A stretch of DNA of 45,275 bases. Source: a virus. The translations under genes and the position numbers were made by a program. Location of the stretch: the IMG/VR virus record IMGVR_UViG_3300027996_000061, positions 1 to 45,275 of that record. One strand, 5' to 3'. How positions within the stretch are numbered: position 1 is the stretch's first letter; each line of letters starts with the position of its first letter. This document shows, in pieces, positions 31,918-39,649 of this stretch. A model generated the notes under the pieces. The model ran no database searches. It was not told the origin of the DNA and saw only the letters and a program-made list of their open reading frames with translations.

Positions 31918-31931
31918 ATAGGGAAGCTACC
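31918..31931 (-). promoter_or_regulatory. Intergenic GGTAG-N5-CTAT motif (copy f)
   Basis: On the minus strand GGTAGCTTCCCTAT is followed by GCC. It starts directly after the stop of the 212-residue gene and lies 25 bases before the 634-residue gene. Confidence 0.5.
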
Positions 31932-31934
31932 GGA

Positions 31935-32573
31935 TCAAAAGGTGATCCGCCATGTCACCGTCAGCCGAGCAGTATTCGGCTTTGAAATTACTTTCAACGA
32001 AATGTAATTTCCAAGTACATCCAGCGCACTCAGGTCCACCGTCAAGTCCCGTGTGGGGAACGTGTTGGGGTTCTGGTTGAGGGTGGCCGGGTTGGCTGAA
32101 ATGGTGCTCTGGATGCCCATCTCGTTCAACGGACCCACAGCCTCACCCTCGTCGAAGGTGCAGGTAAAGTCCACGATGTTCGTGGGAATCGCTACTGCAT
32201 TCCCACTCGCATCTCGGAACGTAGTGCTTGACCACGGCTTGCGTGCAATCTCAGCGTTCAACTTGCGTTGCCGTGGGTCCGGGGCGTCAGGAGACAGAAG
32301 TGCCCCTGTTGCCCCGGTGCCCACGGAAAGCATGTTGAAGCCGTTTGTCCGCGAAGCGGGATCACGAATCAAGATGGCAGCGAGAATACCAGCATCAAGC
32401 GTGATGACGTTCTTACGATGCTCCTTATGGAGCACCTCCCCAGTGGATGCGTCCACCATCTCGATAAACAACTCTCCCTTCGCAGGGGTCGTCAGGACCG
32501 TAGCGTGGGGAAGGTGCATTCCGAAGGTGGCTGACTCACCGGGCCGTTTGAACTGATCTTGCTTGATGCTCAT
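31935..32573 (-). CDS. Probable virion protein, 212 aa
   Basis: A 212-residue protein starting MSIKQDQFKRPGESATFGMH, lying 15 bases after the holin-like gene. The sequence is beta-rich (GELFIEMVDASTGEVL) with a central 'LSVGTGATGALLSPDAPDPRQRKLNAEI' segment that I associate with fibre- or baseplate-type structural proteins, and a C-terminal strand pattern (LTVTWRITF). No catalytic residues are apparent. Attachment to tail or head-tail joint is plausible but not shown. Confidence 0.7.
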   Translation of the reverse strand: MSIKQDQFKRPGESATFGMHLPHATVLTTPAKGELFIEMVDASTGEVLHKEHRKNVITLDAGILAAILIRDPASRTNGFNMLSVGTGATGALLSPDAPDPRQRKLNAEIARKPWSSTTFRDASGNAVAIPTNIVDFTCTFDEGEAVGPLNEMGIQSTISANPATLNQNPNTFPTRDLTVDLSALDVLGNYISLKVISKPNTARLTVTWRITF

Positions 32574-32588
32574 TTGAATGTACTCCGA

Positions 32589-33113
32589 CTACGCGGTCTT
32601 AGGTTCGGGGTCTGCTTCGACCTTCTTGGCGGCAAGAAAGTGCTTGAGAATCATCTCCCAACCACCGATTGCAGCCACACCTGCCAGTAGACCCTGTGGC
32701 AGAGCCTCCATGACAGGGATGCCAGCCAGAAGGGCGGCTCCAACAGCGCCAGCCACAGCCAGGCCAGAAGTCACCCAAGGAAGGGCTTTGCTGCCCACCT
32801 TGGCCTTCAGGCCGAACTTGTTGGCGACGGATACCATCAGAGCGAGCAAGAGGCCGAACACAAGTGCCCAGTTCTTGTTCTGCACAGCATCGATCAACAT
32901 CGAAGCGTCGTCTACAGCGGCGTCAATATCCTCTGGGGTGGGCGTCTCTGCGACTTTCTCGGTGGCCTCGGTTGTCTCGGTGGCCTTCTCGGTTGCTTCA
33001 GCGGCGTCAGTGACTTCGGGGGCAGCTTCCTCAGTGGAAGGTGCCTCGGGAGCGTCCTGCGCCATTACGGGGGAAGCAAAGGTCAAACACAGGGCGAATA
33101 GGAAGTAGTGCAT
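32589..33113 (-). CDS. Putative holin-like membrane protein
   Basis: The start is the ATG at 33113, nine bases after GGAG; the longer in-frame extension is not supported. The protein has 174 residues. Residues 1-18 look like a signal peptide ending ASPVMAQDA. An Ala/Glu/Thr-rich linker (about 20-75, many AxEATEK repeats) follows. Two or three hydrophobic segments come next: ALVFGLLLALMVSVA, TSGLAVAGAVGAALLAGI and GLLAGVAAIGGWEMI. The end is a charged tail. This layout matches a class of putative phage holins, but no lysin or spanin was recognised in the window, so a different membrane role is possible. Confidence 0.6.
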   Translation of the reverse strand: MHYFLFALCLTFASPVMAQDAPEAPSTEEAAPEVTDAAEATEKATETTEATEKVAETPTPEDIDAAVDDASMLIDAVQNKNWALVFGLLLALMVSVANKFGLKAKVGSKALPWVTSGLAVAGAVGAALLAGIPVMEALPQGLLAGVAAIGGWEMILKHFLAAKKVEADPEPKTA

Positions 33114-33142
33114 AGTCTTTTTCTCCTTGACCCTCATGGTCC

Positions 33143-33156
33143 ATAGGCAGACTACC
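33143..33156 (-). promoter_or_regulatory. Intergenic GGTAG-N5-CTAT motif (copy g)
   Basis: On the minus strand GGTAGTCTGCCTAT is followed by GGACC. It is 30 bases before the holin-like gene and follows the 281-residue gene's stop by 15 bases. Confidence 0.5.
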
Positions 33157-33170
33157 GCCAACCGTTGTCG

Positions 33171-34016
33171 CTAGACATCAATGCGCTTGTTGATCTCGCG
33201 TTTGACTGCATCCGTCTCGACGGAGAGGATGTAGTTGAGTACGACAGGAATATGGCCGTACTTGTCCACAGCGAACTTTGCACGCTTGGCCCACTGGATG
33301 CTGGTGTCCCACCCAAAGTCGGGAATGAACTGCTGAATCGTGGCGAGATCAGAGGACGCTGCGGTCTTGACGCGCTCACCATCAAGCAACACACCGGCTT
33401 CTGGGCGTCCGGTCGAGGCGGCATGGGGAAGCAACTCCTCCAACGACTCGCCACCAACGGCTTCCTCAACATCGCCTGTTGCGACGGCACGGGCGATCTT
33501 CTCGACCTCTACCGCTGACTGGTTGTCGAGTGCCTTGACCACCTGACGATCATCCTTACCCACCGTCACAGTGCCTTGTTTTGCGGAGGTCTTGAAGCGG
33601 GCAACCACTTGACCCTCGGACGCATTGGCGGACATGTGCTGCTCACCCGCCTTTGTGGCCTTGTGGGTGAGTGGGGCGTTGTCAGGACGCACCTCCTGCA
33701 AGGTGCCGAGATTCACGTCATCCTGGTCCACATCCATATTCAGATCAATCACGCTGTCATCCAACCCGTTGGCCCTGTGGACCACCACCCCTGCGGGTTG
33801 CGAGACATACTTCGCAGTTGTGTTGGCTTGTGACACCAACCAGCCAGCCTGGACGGCTCCGCGAAGCGAGTGCATCGAATGGGTTTCCCCACCTCGCCGT
33901 AGGGTGAAACCATCGAACTCGATCTCCTCCCCTTCCATCAAGTTCTCGGAAATGGCTCCGAGATGAATCTTGGTGATGGTTCGGAAGGTGCGAAACTCGC
34001 CTTTTTTGTACTGCAT
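33171..34016 (-). CDS. Hypothetical virion-associated protein, 281 aa
   Basis: A 281-residue protein with GGAG nine bases before its ATG. The N-terminal segment (EEIEFDGFTLRRGGETHSMHSLRGAVQAGWLV) is a compact pattern I associate with conserved phage genes near the head module. Residues about 100-200 are polar and low-complexity. The C-terminus (FIPDFGWDTSIQWAKRAKFAVD) is a mixed helix. It lies in a row of small structural or virion-associated genes, each preceded by its own motif. The function is unknown. Confidence 0.7.
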   Translation of the reverse strand: MQYKKGEFRTFRTITKIHLGAISENLMEGEEIEFDGFTLRRGGETHSMHSLRGAVQAGWLVSQANTTAKYVSQPAGVVVHRANGLDDSVIDLNMDVDQDDVNLGTLQEVRPDNAPLTHKATKAGEQHMSANASEGQVVARFKTSAKQGTVTVGKDDRQVVKALDNQSAVEVEKIARAVATGDVEEAVGGESLEELLPHAASTGRPEAGVLLDGERVKTAASSDLATIQQFIPDFGWDTSIQWAKRAKFAVDKYGHIPVVLNYILSVETDAVKREINKRIDV

Positions 34017-34038
34017 GGGGGTCTCCAGAAGGGATGTT

Positions 34039-34052
34039 AGAGGGACTCTACC
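34039..34052 (-). promoter_or_regulatory. Intergenic motif, diverged copy (h)
   Basis: On the minus strand GGTAGAGTCCCTCT lies 23 bases before the 281-residue gene. The last four bases are CTCT rather than CTAT. An upstream hairpin (GGGTAC...GTACCC, 34057-34074) is present. Confidence 0.35.
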
Positions 34053-34056
34053 CGTG

Positions 34057-34074
34057 GGGTACTTCTTTGTACCC
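34057..34074. other. Short inverted repeat
   Basis: GGGTAC and GTACCC flank a six-base loop between the 92-residue gene and the motif copy h. There is no T-run, so it is not a clear terminator; it may be a 3'-end stabiliser or operator. Confidence 0.35.
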
Positions 34075-34097
34075 GGACGGGATGTGGACGTTAGGGC

Positions 34098-34376
34098 CTA
34101 GTTCAAGCCTCTAACGTCCGGCATGACGTACAGCTTTCCAACACCTTCGGGGTCGGAGATTTCAACGGTGGCCTGAAGCCGCAACAAGATCACGCCAAGG
34201 AAAGAGGGAGGGACGCGGACCCTGCTTACCGTCTTCGCAGCGTTGTCTTGTTCCGAGTAGAGGCAGAAGTCGAGCACGGCGTCGGAGCCGTCTTGCATCA
34301 CTCGGAAGGCATTGGCGTAAACACCGAAGTCACCTTGGGTGTCCACAGGACAAGCGATTGTCTTAGTAGGTGGCAT
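34098..34376 (-). CDS. DUF3467-like small protein
   Basis: A 92-residue protein starting three bases after the stop of the membrane-protein gene, so translation is probably coupled. The pattern VYANAFRVMQDGSDAVLDFCLYS, followed by AKTVSRVRVPPSFLGVILLRLQATVE, resembles the DUF3467 family of small alpha/beta proteins of unknown function found in bacteria and phages. The family call is by eye. It shows no signal peptide or enzymatic motif. Confidence 0.65.
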   Translation of the reverse strand: MPPTKTIACPVDTQGDFGVYANAFRVMQDGSDAVLDFCLYSEQDNAAKTVSRVRVPPSFLGVILLRLQATVEISDPEGVGKLYVMPDVRGLN

Positions 34377-34379
34377 GTC

Positions 34380-34706
34380 TTACCGCTCTAACCATTGAAG
34401 GAGGGTGTCCAACGAATAGCAGAATACGCTGGAAGCAAAGGCAAAAAGCATCAGATCGGCTCCCCTTTCCCACAGTGAGAGATCCATGCCGAGGGTGTGG
34501 GACAACCCTCCGACACACCAGACTACCCAACCGGCGTGGAAACCTGTGCAGTAGGCACAATCGAACATGCGGCTAAACAGGTTGGTGCCCAGTGCTTCAT
34601 CTTTCTGGATGGGTAGCCTGTACAGGAACCGATTGATAACGGGTGCCTTCTCGTTCATCAATCCGAAGCATATTCCGTAGGATGCCATAAGAAGTAGAAA
34701 GTTCAC
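34380..34706 (-). CDS. DUF1360-like membrane protein with CxxC
   Basis: A 108-residue protein with a GTG start six bases after GGAGG. Hydrophobic segments lie at about residues 2-18, 55-72 and 82-98. The central CAYCTGFHAGW pattern is typical of the DUF1360 family of small bacterial and phage membrane proteins (consensus C-x-x-C-x-G-F). The cysteine pair lies at a membrane boundary and may bind metal or form a disulfide. Function is unknown; it could alter the host envelope. Confidence 0.75.
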   Translation of the reverse strand: MNFLLLMASYGICFGLMNEKAPVINRFLYRLPIQKDEALGTNLFSRMFDCAYCTGFHAGWVVWCVGGLSHTLGMDLSLWERGADLMLFAFASSVFCYSLDTLLQWLER

Positions 34707-34753
34707 GTTGGCCTCCGAGGGTCGATAGATGGATCGATCATACCCGCGCGGTC

Positions 34754-34767
34754 GGTGAACCCCCTAT
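34754..34767 (+). promoter_or_regulatory. Intergenic motif in plus orientation (copy l)
   Basis: GGTGAACCCCCTAT followed by CGCC lies 26 bases before the plus-strand gene at 34793. Compared with copy a (minus strand), the flanks GGTCGGT and CCCTATCGCC are the same, with a five-base difference between. Its orientation follows the gene, which supports a promoter-like role. Confidence 0.45.
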
Positions 34768-34792
34768 CGCCAAACACAAACAGGAGACTCCA

Positions 34793-34957
34793 ATGGCTTT
34801 CTCAAAAACCAGTGTCAGCGTGACCACCCCTCAACCTGTAGACGTGCCCGTGCAACGCGGTGACATGCGAGAAGGGAAGGTATGGGATGGCCTCAAGTGG
34901 ATCACCGAAGCGGAATGGGTAGCCGCACAAAAGAAGGTCAACGGTGGGGACTCCTGA
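34793..34957 (+). CDS. Small hypothetical protein, 54 aa
   Basis: A 54-residue protein (starts MAFSKTSVSVTTPQPVDVPV, ends KKVNGGDS) with GGAG six bases before its ATG and an upstream motif in the same orientation. It is the first gene of a two-gene plus-strand cassette, and the next gene's GTG lies inside its last codons. The sequence is polar, with no membrane segment, and resembles small morons; the function is unknown. Confidence 0.6.
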   Translation: MAFSKTSVSVTTPQPVDVPVQRGDMREGKVWDGLKWITEAEWVAAQKKVNGGDS

Positions 34958-35285
34958 CGACACCGTAGGTGCGATAATCCCCCCGAACGATTTGCCACGC
35001 ATCCTCGGGATACGATTCCTGTCAGCCAGCCAGTTGTTTGAAAAGGCTGGTATCACACGAGATCAGGCTCTCGCGGTCGCCCATGTGATGGTTCAGCACG
35101 GGATTCTTGAAGACTGGCTGGCACCGGAGTGCCCAAACTGCCTGTTCATCTGGCCTCAACACCAGAGCGTCGATGACTTCAACTCCAAGCTGTTCTGCCC
35201 CATGTGCAACGAGACTACGCCCATGAAGCAGGTGAGGCTCTACACGGTCTTCAAGATCATCAAGGAGCCACCGTGGATGGATTGA
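34944..35285 (+). CDS. Zinc-ribbon protein, plus-strand cassette
   Basis: A 113-residue protein with a GTG start, GAAGG six bases upstream, overlapping the previous gene by 14 bases. Residues about 28-58 look like a helix-turn-helix or winged helix (SASQLFEKAGITRDQALAVAHVMVQHGIL). Two CxxC pairs (CPNC and CPMC, about 20 residues apart) form a zinc ribbon. This combination suggests a DNA-binding or adaptor regulator. It is convergent with the deoxynucleoside kinase gene (26-base tail overlap). Function is inferred from layout only. Confidence 0.7.
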   Translation: MGTPDDTVGAIIPPNDLPRILGIRFLSASQLFEKAGITRDQALAVAHVMVQHGILEDWLAPECPNCLFIWPQHQSVDDFNSKLFCPMCNETTPMKQVRLYTVFKIIKEPPWMD

Positions 35286-35877
35286 TCTCGTACTTTAGGC
35301 AAGAAAGAACTCCGGGCCAGCCAGGGGTGTCAAAATCATCCCATTGGAAGATCATGACCTTGGCCTGACGCGCCATGTTGTCCGACCACCGATCATACGC
35401 ATCGTGCAGCCGATTCAGGTAAGCCCAAGAAATGTCTCGTTCCGAGGCCCGCCCTCGTTGCTTGATCCGAAGCATGGCGACCTCTGGACTCGTTCGCAGG
35501 TAGATCACGACTTCGGGTGGCGGGGCGATCTGGCAGAACGATTCATAGAGGTGCAGGTAGGTCTGCCAGTCGCGGTCACTGATGTGACCTAGTTCGTGGT
35601 TGACCTCAGCGAACACACGGTCCTCATGGAAACAACGGTCCAACAAGAAACCTTGTCCCTCGGCGGAGTGTGCGGCCTCCATCTGGCGTCGGAACCGGTG
35701 TGAGATCATGAACACCTGTGCATCAAAGGCCCAGCGTTCGGGGTCCGCATAGAAATCGTCGAGGTACGGGTTCTCCGTGACGGGTTCCGCGAACACAGAG
35801 AAGCCAATGGCATCAGAAAGCTGACGACAAAGCGTTGACTTCCCCGCCCCAATGGTCCCGGACACAGCTACTCGCAT
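35260..35877 (-). CDS. Deoxynucleoside kinase
   Basis: The start is the ATG at 35877 (MRVAVSGTIGAGKST), close after GAGGT; the upstream in-frame extension is not needed. The 205-residue protein shows the dNK family layout: P-loop GTIGAGKST (residues about 7-15), an acidic EPVTENPYLDDFY segment typical of the substrate site, a DRCFHEDRVFA block (about 80-90) and a lid region rich in Arg (RGRASERD, about 140-147). It should phosphorylate deoxynucleosides to monophosphates with ATP, supplying precursors for phage DNA; the base preference cannot be read. It lies just downstream of the mobile gene and is convergent with a plus-strand cassette. Confidence 0.9.
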   Translation of the reverse strand: MRVAVSGTIGAGKSTLCRQLSDAIGFSVFAEPVTENPYLDDFYADPERWAFDAQVFMISHRFRRQMEAAHSAEGQGFLLDRCFHEDRVFAEVNHELGHISDRDWQTYLHLYESFCQIAPPPEVVIYLRTSPEVAMLRIKQRGRASERDISWAYLNRLHDAYDRWSDNMARQAKVMIFQWDDFDTPGWPGVLSCLKYEINPSTVAP

Positions 35878-35891
35878 ATCTACCTCTGTAC

Positions 35892-35905
35892 AGAGGGACT
35901 GTACC
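35892..35905 (-). promoter_or_regulatory. Intergenic motif, diverged copy (i)
   Basis: On the minus strand GGTACAGTCCCTCT lies 15 bases before the kinase gene. It matches copy h at 13 of 14 positions. It overlaps a perfect 6-bp inverted repeat (GTACAG...CTGTAC). Confidence 0.35.
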
Positions 35906-35927
35906 CGACCCATAGCCATGCCGGTGC

Positions 35928-37886
35928 CTATGGCTCCCGGTCAAACACCAGCATCGGCTCCCGCGCCTTCTCGGGAGAACGATTCAAACGAGCGAGAGGC
36001 ATCCACACACGCCCACGGAAGCTGAAACCCTCCTCCAAAGCCGTCTGAATCGTCCGAGCCACCAACGGGATCGTCTCACTCCCCCTACGAATGTCAGCCA
36101 CGTTGAGTACCAGAGTGGGAGCACGCTTGTACGCGGTAGCGATGACCGGACGCAGGAAACCCTCTACCCAAGCATCGAAGTCCGACCCGTGAGACACCCA
36201 TGACTGATCACCCCGGTCGGAATACTGCTCCCGATCAAAGTACGGGGGAGAGGTGAACACGAGATCAACAGGGCCGGGGTCAAACCGCTCCGCAGGGCAC
36301 TTGTGAACCTCGGATGGCCGGGAGCACCCTAAACGCTCTGCCAAGGCTCTGTTGCCCTCCACTGTCTCTGGTTCCACGTCTGTGGCGACGTACCGAACAC
36401 CAGCGACGAAAGCCCCGAGAAGACGCCCGCCGTACCCGGAACAAGGATCCCACACCGAACCTCCGGGCGGGCAATACGTCTCGTAGACCCACCGCGCCAC
36501 CGTAGGCCGGAACACGCCGGGCGTGCGGTGGCGCATAGTCACCGCACGCAGTACCCGGTGAGGAAGCACAGGGTCGCCTGCGTCCAACTGGAAGCGAACT
36601 GCCCACCGAAGCACCTTGTCGTCGTGCCATGCCTCGTAGGCCGTCCTCTTCCCACGAGAGGCCGCCTTGTATCTGTTGGGAAAGTAAGGCAGACACGCTC
36701 GATTACCCGACACCGACCACGGGTACAGAGTCTCGTTCTCCACCCGGTACGAGGTCAACCGAACCAACTCCACTTCCCGGTTGAACTTTTTGTCTTCCAA
36801 TGGAAGGGGTGCGGGGAACCCTGTGCCTCTCAGCACGGCAAACGCCTCCTCTACTTGCTTGTCTTTGGCGGTTTCGGAAAGAGTCGCCCACACCTTCGGG
36901 GAATATGCAGCCAACACCTCATCTGCGGCCTCCCTTGAATACGTCCGTGATCTCCTGCCTTGACTCCGAAGGGTCGCACCTCCTGCCAGCACCCGCCTCT
37001 TGGCTGTCGATCTGCCTACCCCATACAAGGAAGCAAGGTCATCAAGAGATAGACCCCCTTCATACAGCACCCGTGCCCGTTCGGGGATCAACTGCTTGGC
37101 GTTTAGATCCACCTTGCGGCGTGGTGTGTCCTCCGAGGGCAGCTTGTAGGACATGCAATCAGGGACATGCGGGGAAACCAAGCTGTAGAACTCTCGGTCT
37201 TGACCGGGGAACGTGATTGTGTGCGTGCCACACTTGTCAGGCTGTGCTTTGGGTGTCAGACCAAGCCGACGAATCGCCCTGATTGCTCTCTTTAGGCTCA
37301 ACGGGTCAAGGCCAAACGTGATTCGGGGATGGTAATGAGCCATCAAACCTCCATCGTCCATGAGCCACACAGCCAACGCAAGTGGAGTCAGACGCTTGTA
37401 GAGGTCCGAGGGAAATACCCGTTTCCTTTCAGGGGCCGGATAAAACAAGTCGTACCACTCCCGCATGTGAGTGCTGGCAACGCCTGTCAAGCGTTCCCCG
37501 TGGTACACCTTGTCTCCGTCCCGCTTGATTGTGGGAGAATACGAGGACACATGAGGACCGAGAATATCCCCCTTCCAATGGAGGTAGGCGGACTGCTTGA
37601 TCGAATGAGACTCACAGAAGGCTGCGGTAGCTGCGCTCGGGGCGACCATGTACCCGTCGCCCAAGAGAGATCCCAACACCAGTTCACGCTGCCGGTCAGT
37701 CAGGGCTGGAAGGGCCGCCGTGCGACGACCCGTCTTTCCGACGGTCGGGATCCCCCACTTATTCCGAAGCCGGTTGATCTTGACTTGGTACGTCCCGTAC
37801 CTCTCCGCAATGACGTTCTCTGGGAGAAGGTCATTGACATAGAGGCGTCGGAGGGTTTCGGGCGTGAGGTCAGAGAGGTCAAGCAT
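35928..37886 (-). CDS. LAGLIDADG homing endonuclease fused to DNA methyltransferase
   Basis: The best start is the ATG at 37886 (652 residues), since the longer form would begin inside a terminator. Residues about 8-50 resemble a helix-turn-helix. Residues about 62-250 form a two-motif LAGLIDADG endonuclease of the intron-encoded type: LVLGSLLGDGY (69-79) and LALAVWLMDDGG (169-180), both with the acidic catalytic position. Residues about 270-305 hold a second helix-turn-helix. Residues about 375-652 are a methyltransferase: YFPNRYK, DPCSGYGGRLLGA (motif I, AdoMet binding), TDVEPETVEGN, and FTSPPY (motif IV, the amino-methyltransferase type, N4-cytosine or N6-adenine). The fusion could cleave, and methylate to protect, its own site. 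It sits after the capsid terminator with its own promoter. Confidence 0.9.
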   Translation of the reverse strand: MLDLSDLTPETLRRLYVNDLLPENVIAERYGTYQVKINRLRNKWGIPTVGKTGRRTAALPALTDRQRELVLGSLLGDGYMVAPSAATAAFCESHSIKQSAYLHWKGDILGPHVSSYSPTIKRDGDKVYHGERLTGVASTHMREWYDLFYPAPERKRVFPSDLYKRLTPLALAVWLMDDGGLMAHYHPRITFGLDPLSLKRAIRAIRRLGLTPKAQPDKCGTHTITFPGQDREFYSLVSPHVPDCMSYKLPSEDTPRRKVDLNAKQLIPERARVLYEGGLSLDDLASLYGVGRSTAKRRVLAGGATLRSQGRRSRTYSREAADEVLAAYSPKVWATLSETAKDKQVEEAFAVLRGTGFPAPLPLEDKKFNREVELVRLTSYRVENETLYPWSVSGNRACLPYFPNRYKAASRGKRTAYEAWHDDKVLRWAVRFQLDAGDPVLPHRVLRAVTMRHRTPGVFRPTVARWVYETYCPPGGSVWDPCSGYGGRLLGAFVAGVRYVATDVEPETVEGNRALAERLGCSRPSEVHKCPAERFDPGPVDLVFTSPPYFDREQYSDRGDQSWVSHGSDFDAWVEGFLRPVIATAYKRAPTLVLNVADIRRGSETIPLVARTIQTALEEGFSFRGRVWMPLARLNRSPEKAREPMLVFDREP

Positions 37887-37892
37887 GGGCGT

Positions 37893-37921
37893 ATTGTACC
37901 ACCTCCAGAATATGACCACAA
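37893..37921 (-). promoter_or_regulatory. Sigma-70-like promoter of the endonuclease-methyltransferase gene
   Basis: On the minus strand TTGTGG, 17 bases, then TACAAT (37916-37921 and 37893-37898). Only six bases separate TACAAT from the ATG, so the transcript may be leaderless or nearly so. GGAGG lies further upstream inside the spacer. It does not resemble the GGTAG-N5-CTAT motif used elsewhere. Confidence 0.5.
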
Positions 37922-38004
37922 ACGTAAACACTCTCCCGTCACAAAACCAACTCGACCAAGCCAAGTCGCTGGGTTGTCGGCACCGCTTCGATACACACAC
38001 CTAA

Positions 38005-38044
38005 ACGAAAAAACCCCGACAGGTTGCCCTGCCGGGGTTTTGAG
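38005..38044 (-). terminator. Strong terminator after the major capsid gene
   Basis: On the minus strand AAAACCCCGGCAGG, a short loop and CCTGTCGGGGTTTTTTCG form a GC-rich stem with one mismatch and a T-run. It lies 40 bases beyond the capsid stop and before the promoter of the mobile gene. Confidence 0.9.
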
Positions 38045-38084
38045 GTCTGACCCTACTAGGTAGGATCTACCTGCTGTATTCGCT

Positions 38085-38957
38085 CTACGGGCGAGTGATG
38101 ATCAGGCGAGTCAAACCACGGGGGTTGAAACAGCCGATGCCAATGTTCTCGAAGACCGAGAAGCCAATGGTACGGGCCTTGGGATCATCAGCCGAGAGCA
38201 CGGTCAACTCGGTACGGACAGGCATCCGACCAAAGTTCTCAGGCTCGCAGGCCACATACACCGTACCGACCGGAACCAGACGAGACACGATGATCTGAGC
38301 GCCCCAGAGGGTCGCCATCAGGCCGGTCTTGAGCAGGTCACGCTGGGATTCGATGTCGAGAATGTCACGACCGAACTTCCGCAAGTCAGCGTAGTCACGA
38401 GCATTCATAAACACGCGAGCAACTCGCAGGTCATGGCGCTCGATCAGGCTGAACGCATCAGCGAGAACATCACCAGAGATCGGAGCGACCACAGGGATGT
38501 CAGCGTTGACGTTGCCGAGGCTGTCAAAGCCGTTGACGGCAACAGCGTCGAGGGTTGCGAACACGCGCTCATCTTCAGCAGCCTGAATCTGGGCACGAGC
38601 GAGATCCTGTGCCCGTTCAATGAGGTCGAAACGACGCTCTTTGATCTGGGTCAGGGGGATCTCGGGGTTCGACGCAATCTCGAACAGTGGGAAGATCACA
38701 CGACGAGGCTTGGTGACGGCGATGATGTTCTCGCCTTCCTCGCCAACCACGAACGCGGTCACGTCCGGGTCTTTGTCGTAGATCGGCAGGGCACCATCGG
38801 GCAACTGCTCGACAAGGAAGGTCTTACGACCGACTGCCATGTAGTCGCGACGGAGGCGCAGGGGTTGAGTCATTGAGGCGGCGAGCTTTGCACGACCAGA
38901 AGCACTACTGATGTAGTCGCTGATCAGCTTCGCCTTCACTGCATTTGTTACAGACAT
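38085..38957 (-). CDS. Major capsid protein (HK97 fold)
   Basis: A 290-residue protein with GGAG seven bases before its ATG. The N-terminal arm (residues 1-35, LISDYISSASGRAKLAASM) precedes a core opening RLRRDYMAVGRKTFLVEQLP, then DGALPIYDKDPDVTAF and VGEEGENI. Other features are a long spine-like helix (RFDLIERAQDLARAQIQAAEDERVFATLDAV), a P-domain-like FMNARDYADLRKFG segment and a C-terminal YVACEPENFGRMPVRTELTVL region. This is the usual pattern of HK97-fold capsid proteins from phages with small coats plus decoration proteins. Position directly after the protease, scaffold and decoration genes supports the call. The N-terminus may be cleaved by the prohead protease. Confidence 0.85.
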   Translation of the reverse strand: MSVTNAVKAKLISDYISSASGRAKLAASMTQPLRLRRDYMAVGRKTFLVEQLPDGALPIYDKDPDVTAFVVGEEGENIIAVTKPRRVIFPLFEIASNPEIPLTQIKERRFDLIERAQDLARAQIQAAEDERVFATLDAVAVNGFDSLGNVNADIPVVAPISGDVLADAFSLIERHDLRVARVFMNARDYADLRKFGRDILDIESQRDLLKTGLMATLWGAQIIVSRLVPVGTVYVACEPENFGRMPVRTELTVLSADDPKARTIGFSVFENIGIGCFNPRGLTRLIITRP

Positions 38958-38993
38958 TGGATTTCTCCGAAGGTTTTGAAGGTTGAAGGTTGA

Positions 38994-39626
38994 TCAGACG
39001 CGCTGGTCGAAGACGATTTCAGGCTGCACGGCATCAGCGGGCATCTTGAGGATGCCCATGATGTAGCTTTCGGCACCAGCCGGAAGCGCAGCGGTGTACT
39101 CATCAGCCGCGAGGTTGGTGAGATACCCATTGCAGGAGGCAAACAGAATGTCGCCCGTGGTGTACACCAGAGCGGCGTTCGACGTGAGATTCTGCGTCTC
39201 AAAGAGACTGCTCGCATAAGTGCCTTGACCCGAGACGTAAGGCCCCTTGTCAGAAGCAATACCGGGCTGGTTCTCAAAGTCGTTGCCGACAGCGGTGTTG
39301 ATGAACACGCCCAAGGGGCGGACACCATTGACACCGACAAGTGCTGCGGGGTTGGCAGCAGCCGCCGTGTTGGAAGGCCCACCGATTTCATTCGAGCCAC
39401 CATCGGGGCGAGTGAACGCCACGGACCCGGAGAGAACTCCGAGAGTCGCTGTGTTCATACCGTTGGAGGTAGAAACGGCAGCGGCGGTGGAAATGCCGGG
39501 GGGGTTGGTCTGGGTGAAGGCATCCAATGTGAGGGTACCGACACTATTGCGAATTCCGACGTGGAGTAGTCGTAGAGCACTGCTGCTCTCGGTCCATCCA
39601 CCACTCGCCTGTCCAAGCAAAGGCAT
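38994..39626 (-). CDS. Probable capsid decoration/stabilisation protein
   Basis: A 210-residue protein with GGAG seven bases before its ATG, lying 36 bases upstream of the capsid gene in the same transcript. It is Ala/Gly/Thr/Asn-rich and predicted to be all-beta: SSSALRLLHVGIRNSVGTLTLDAF, VFINTAVGNDFENQPG and YIMGILKMPADAVQPEIVFDQRV. No homologous motif is certain. Abundance and position suggest a head decoration or cement protein, produced in high amount with the capsid. Another possible role is a fibre on the head. Confidence 0.65.
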   Translation of the reverse strand: MPLLGQASGGWTESSSALRLLHVGIRNSVGTLTLDAFTQTNPPGISTAAAVSTSNGMNTATLGVLSGSVAFTRPDGGSNEIGGPSNTAAAANPAALVGVNGVRPLGVFINTAVGNDFENQPGIASDKGPYVSGQGTYASSLFETQNLTSNAALVYTTGDILFASCNGYLTNLAADEYTAALPAGAESYIMGILKMPADAVQPEIVFDQRV

Positions 39627-39649
39627 GATATTTCTCCTACCTTGTTGCT

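Noticed and set aside
32589-33161. Longer form of the holin-like protein starting at 33161
   Set aside because: The upstream in-frame start lies before the intergenic motif region and would put a basic stretch before the signal peptide; the ATG at 33113 has a good ribosome-binding site.
35928-37886. Intein within a methyltransferase
   Set aside because: The LAGLIDADG region lies N-terminal to the whole methyltransferase, with no Cys/Ser start, no C-terminal His-Asn splice junction and no interrupted methyltransferase motifs.
37887-38000. Extension of the endonuclease-methyltransferase to a start at 38000
   Set aside because: The extra N-terminal residues begin next to the capsid terminator, contain low-complexity Trp/Phe-rich sequence and would place the start upstream of the visible TACAAT box.
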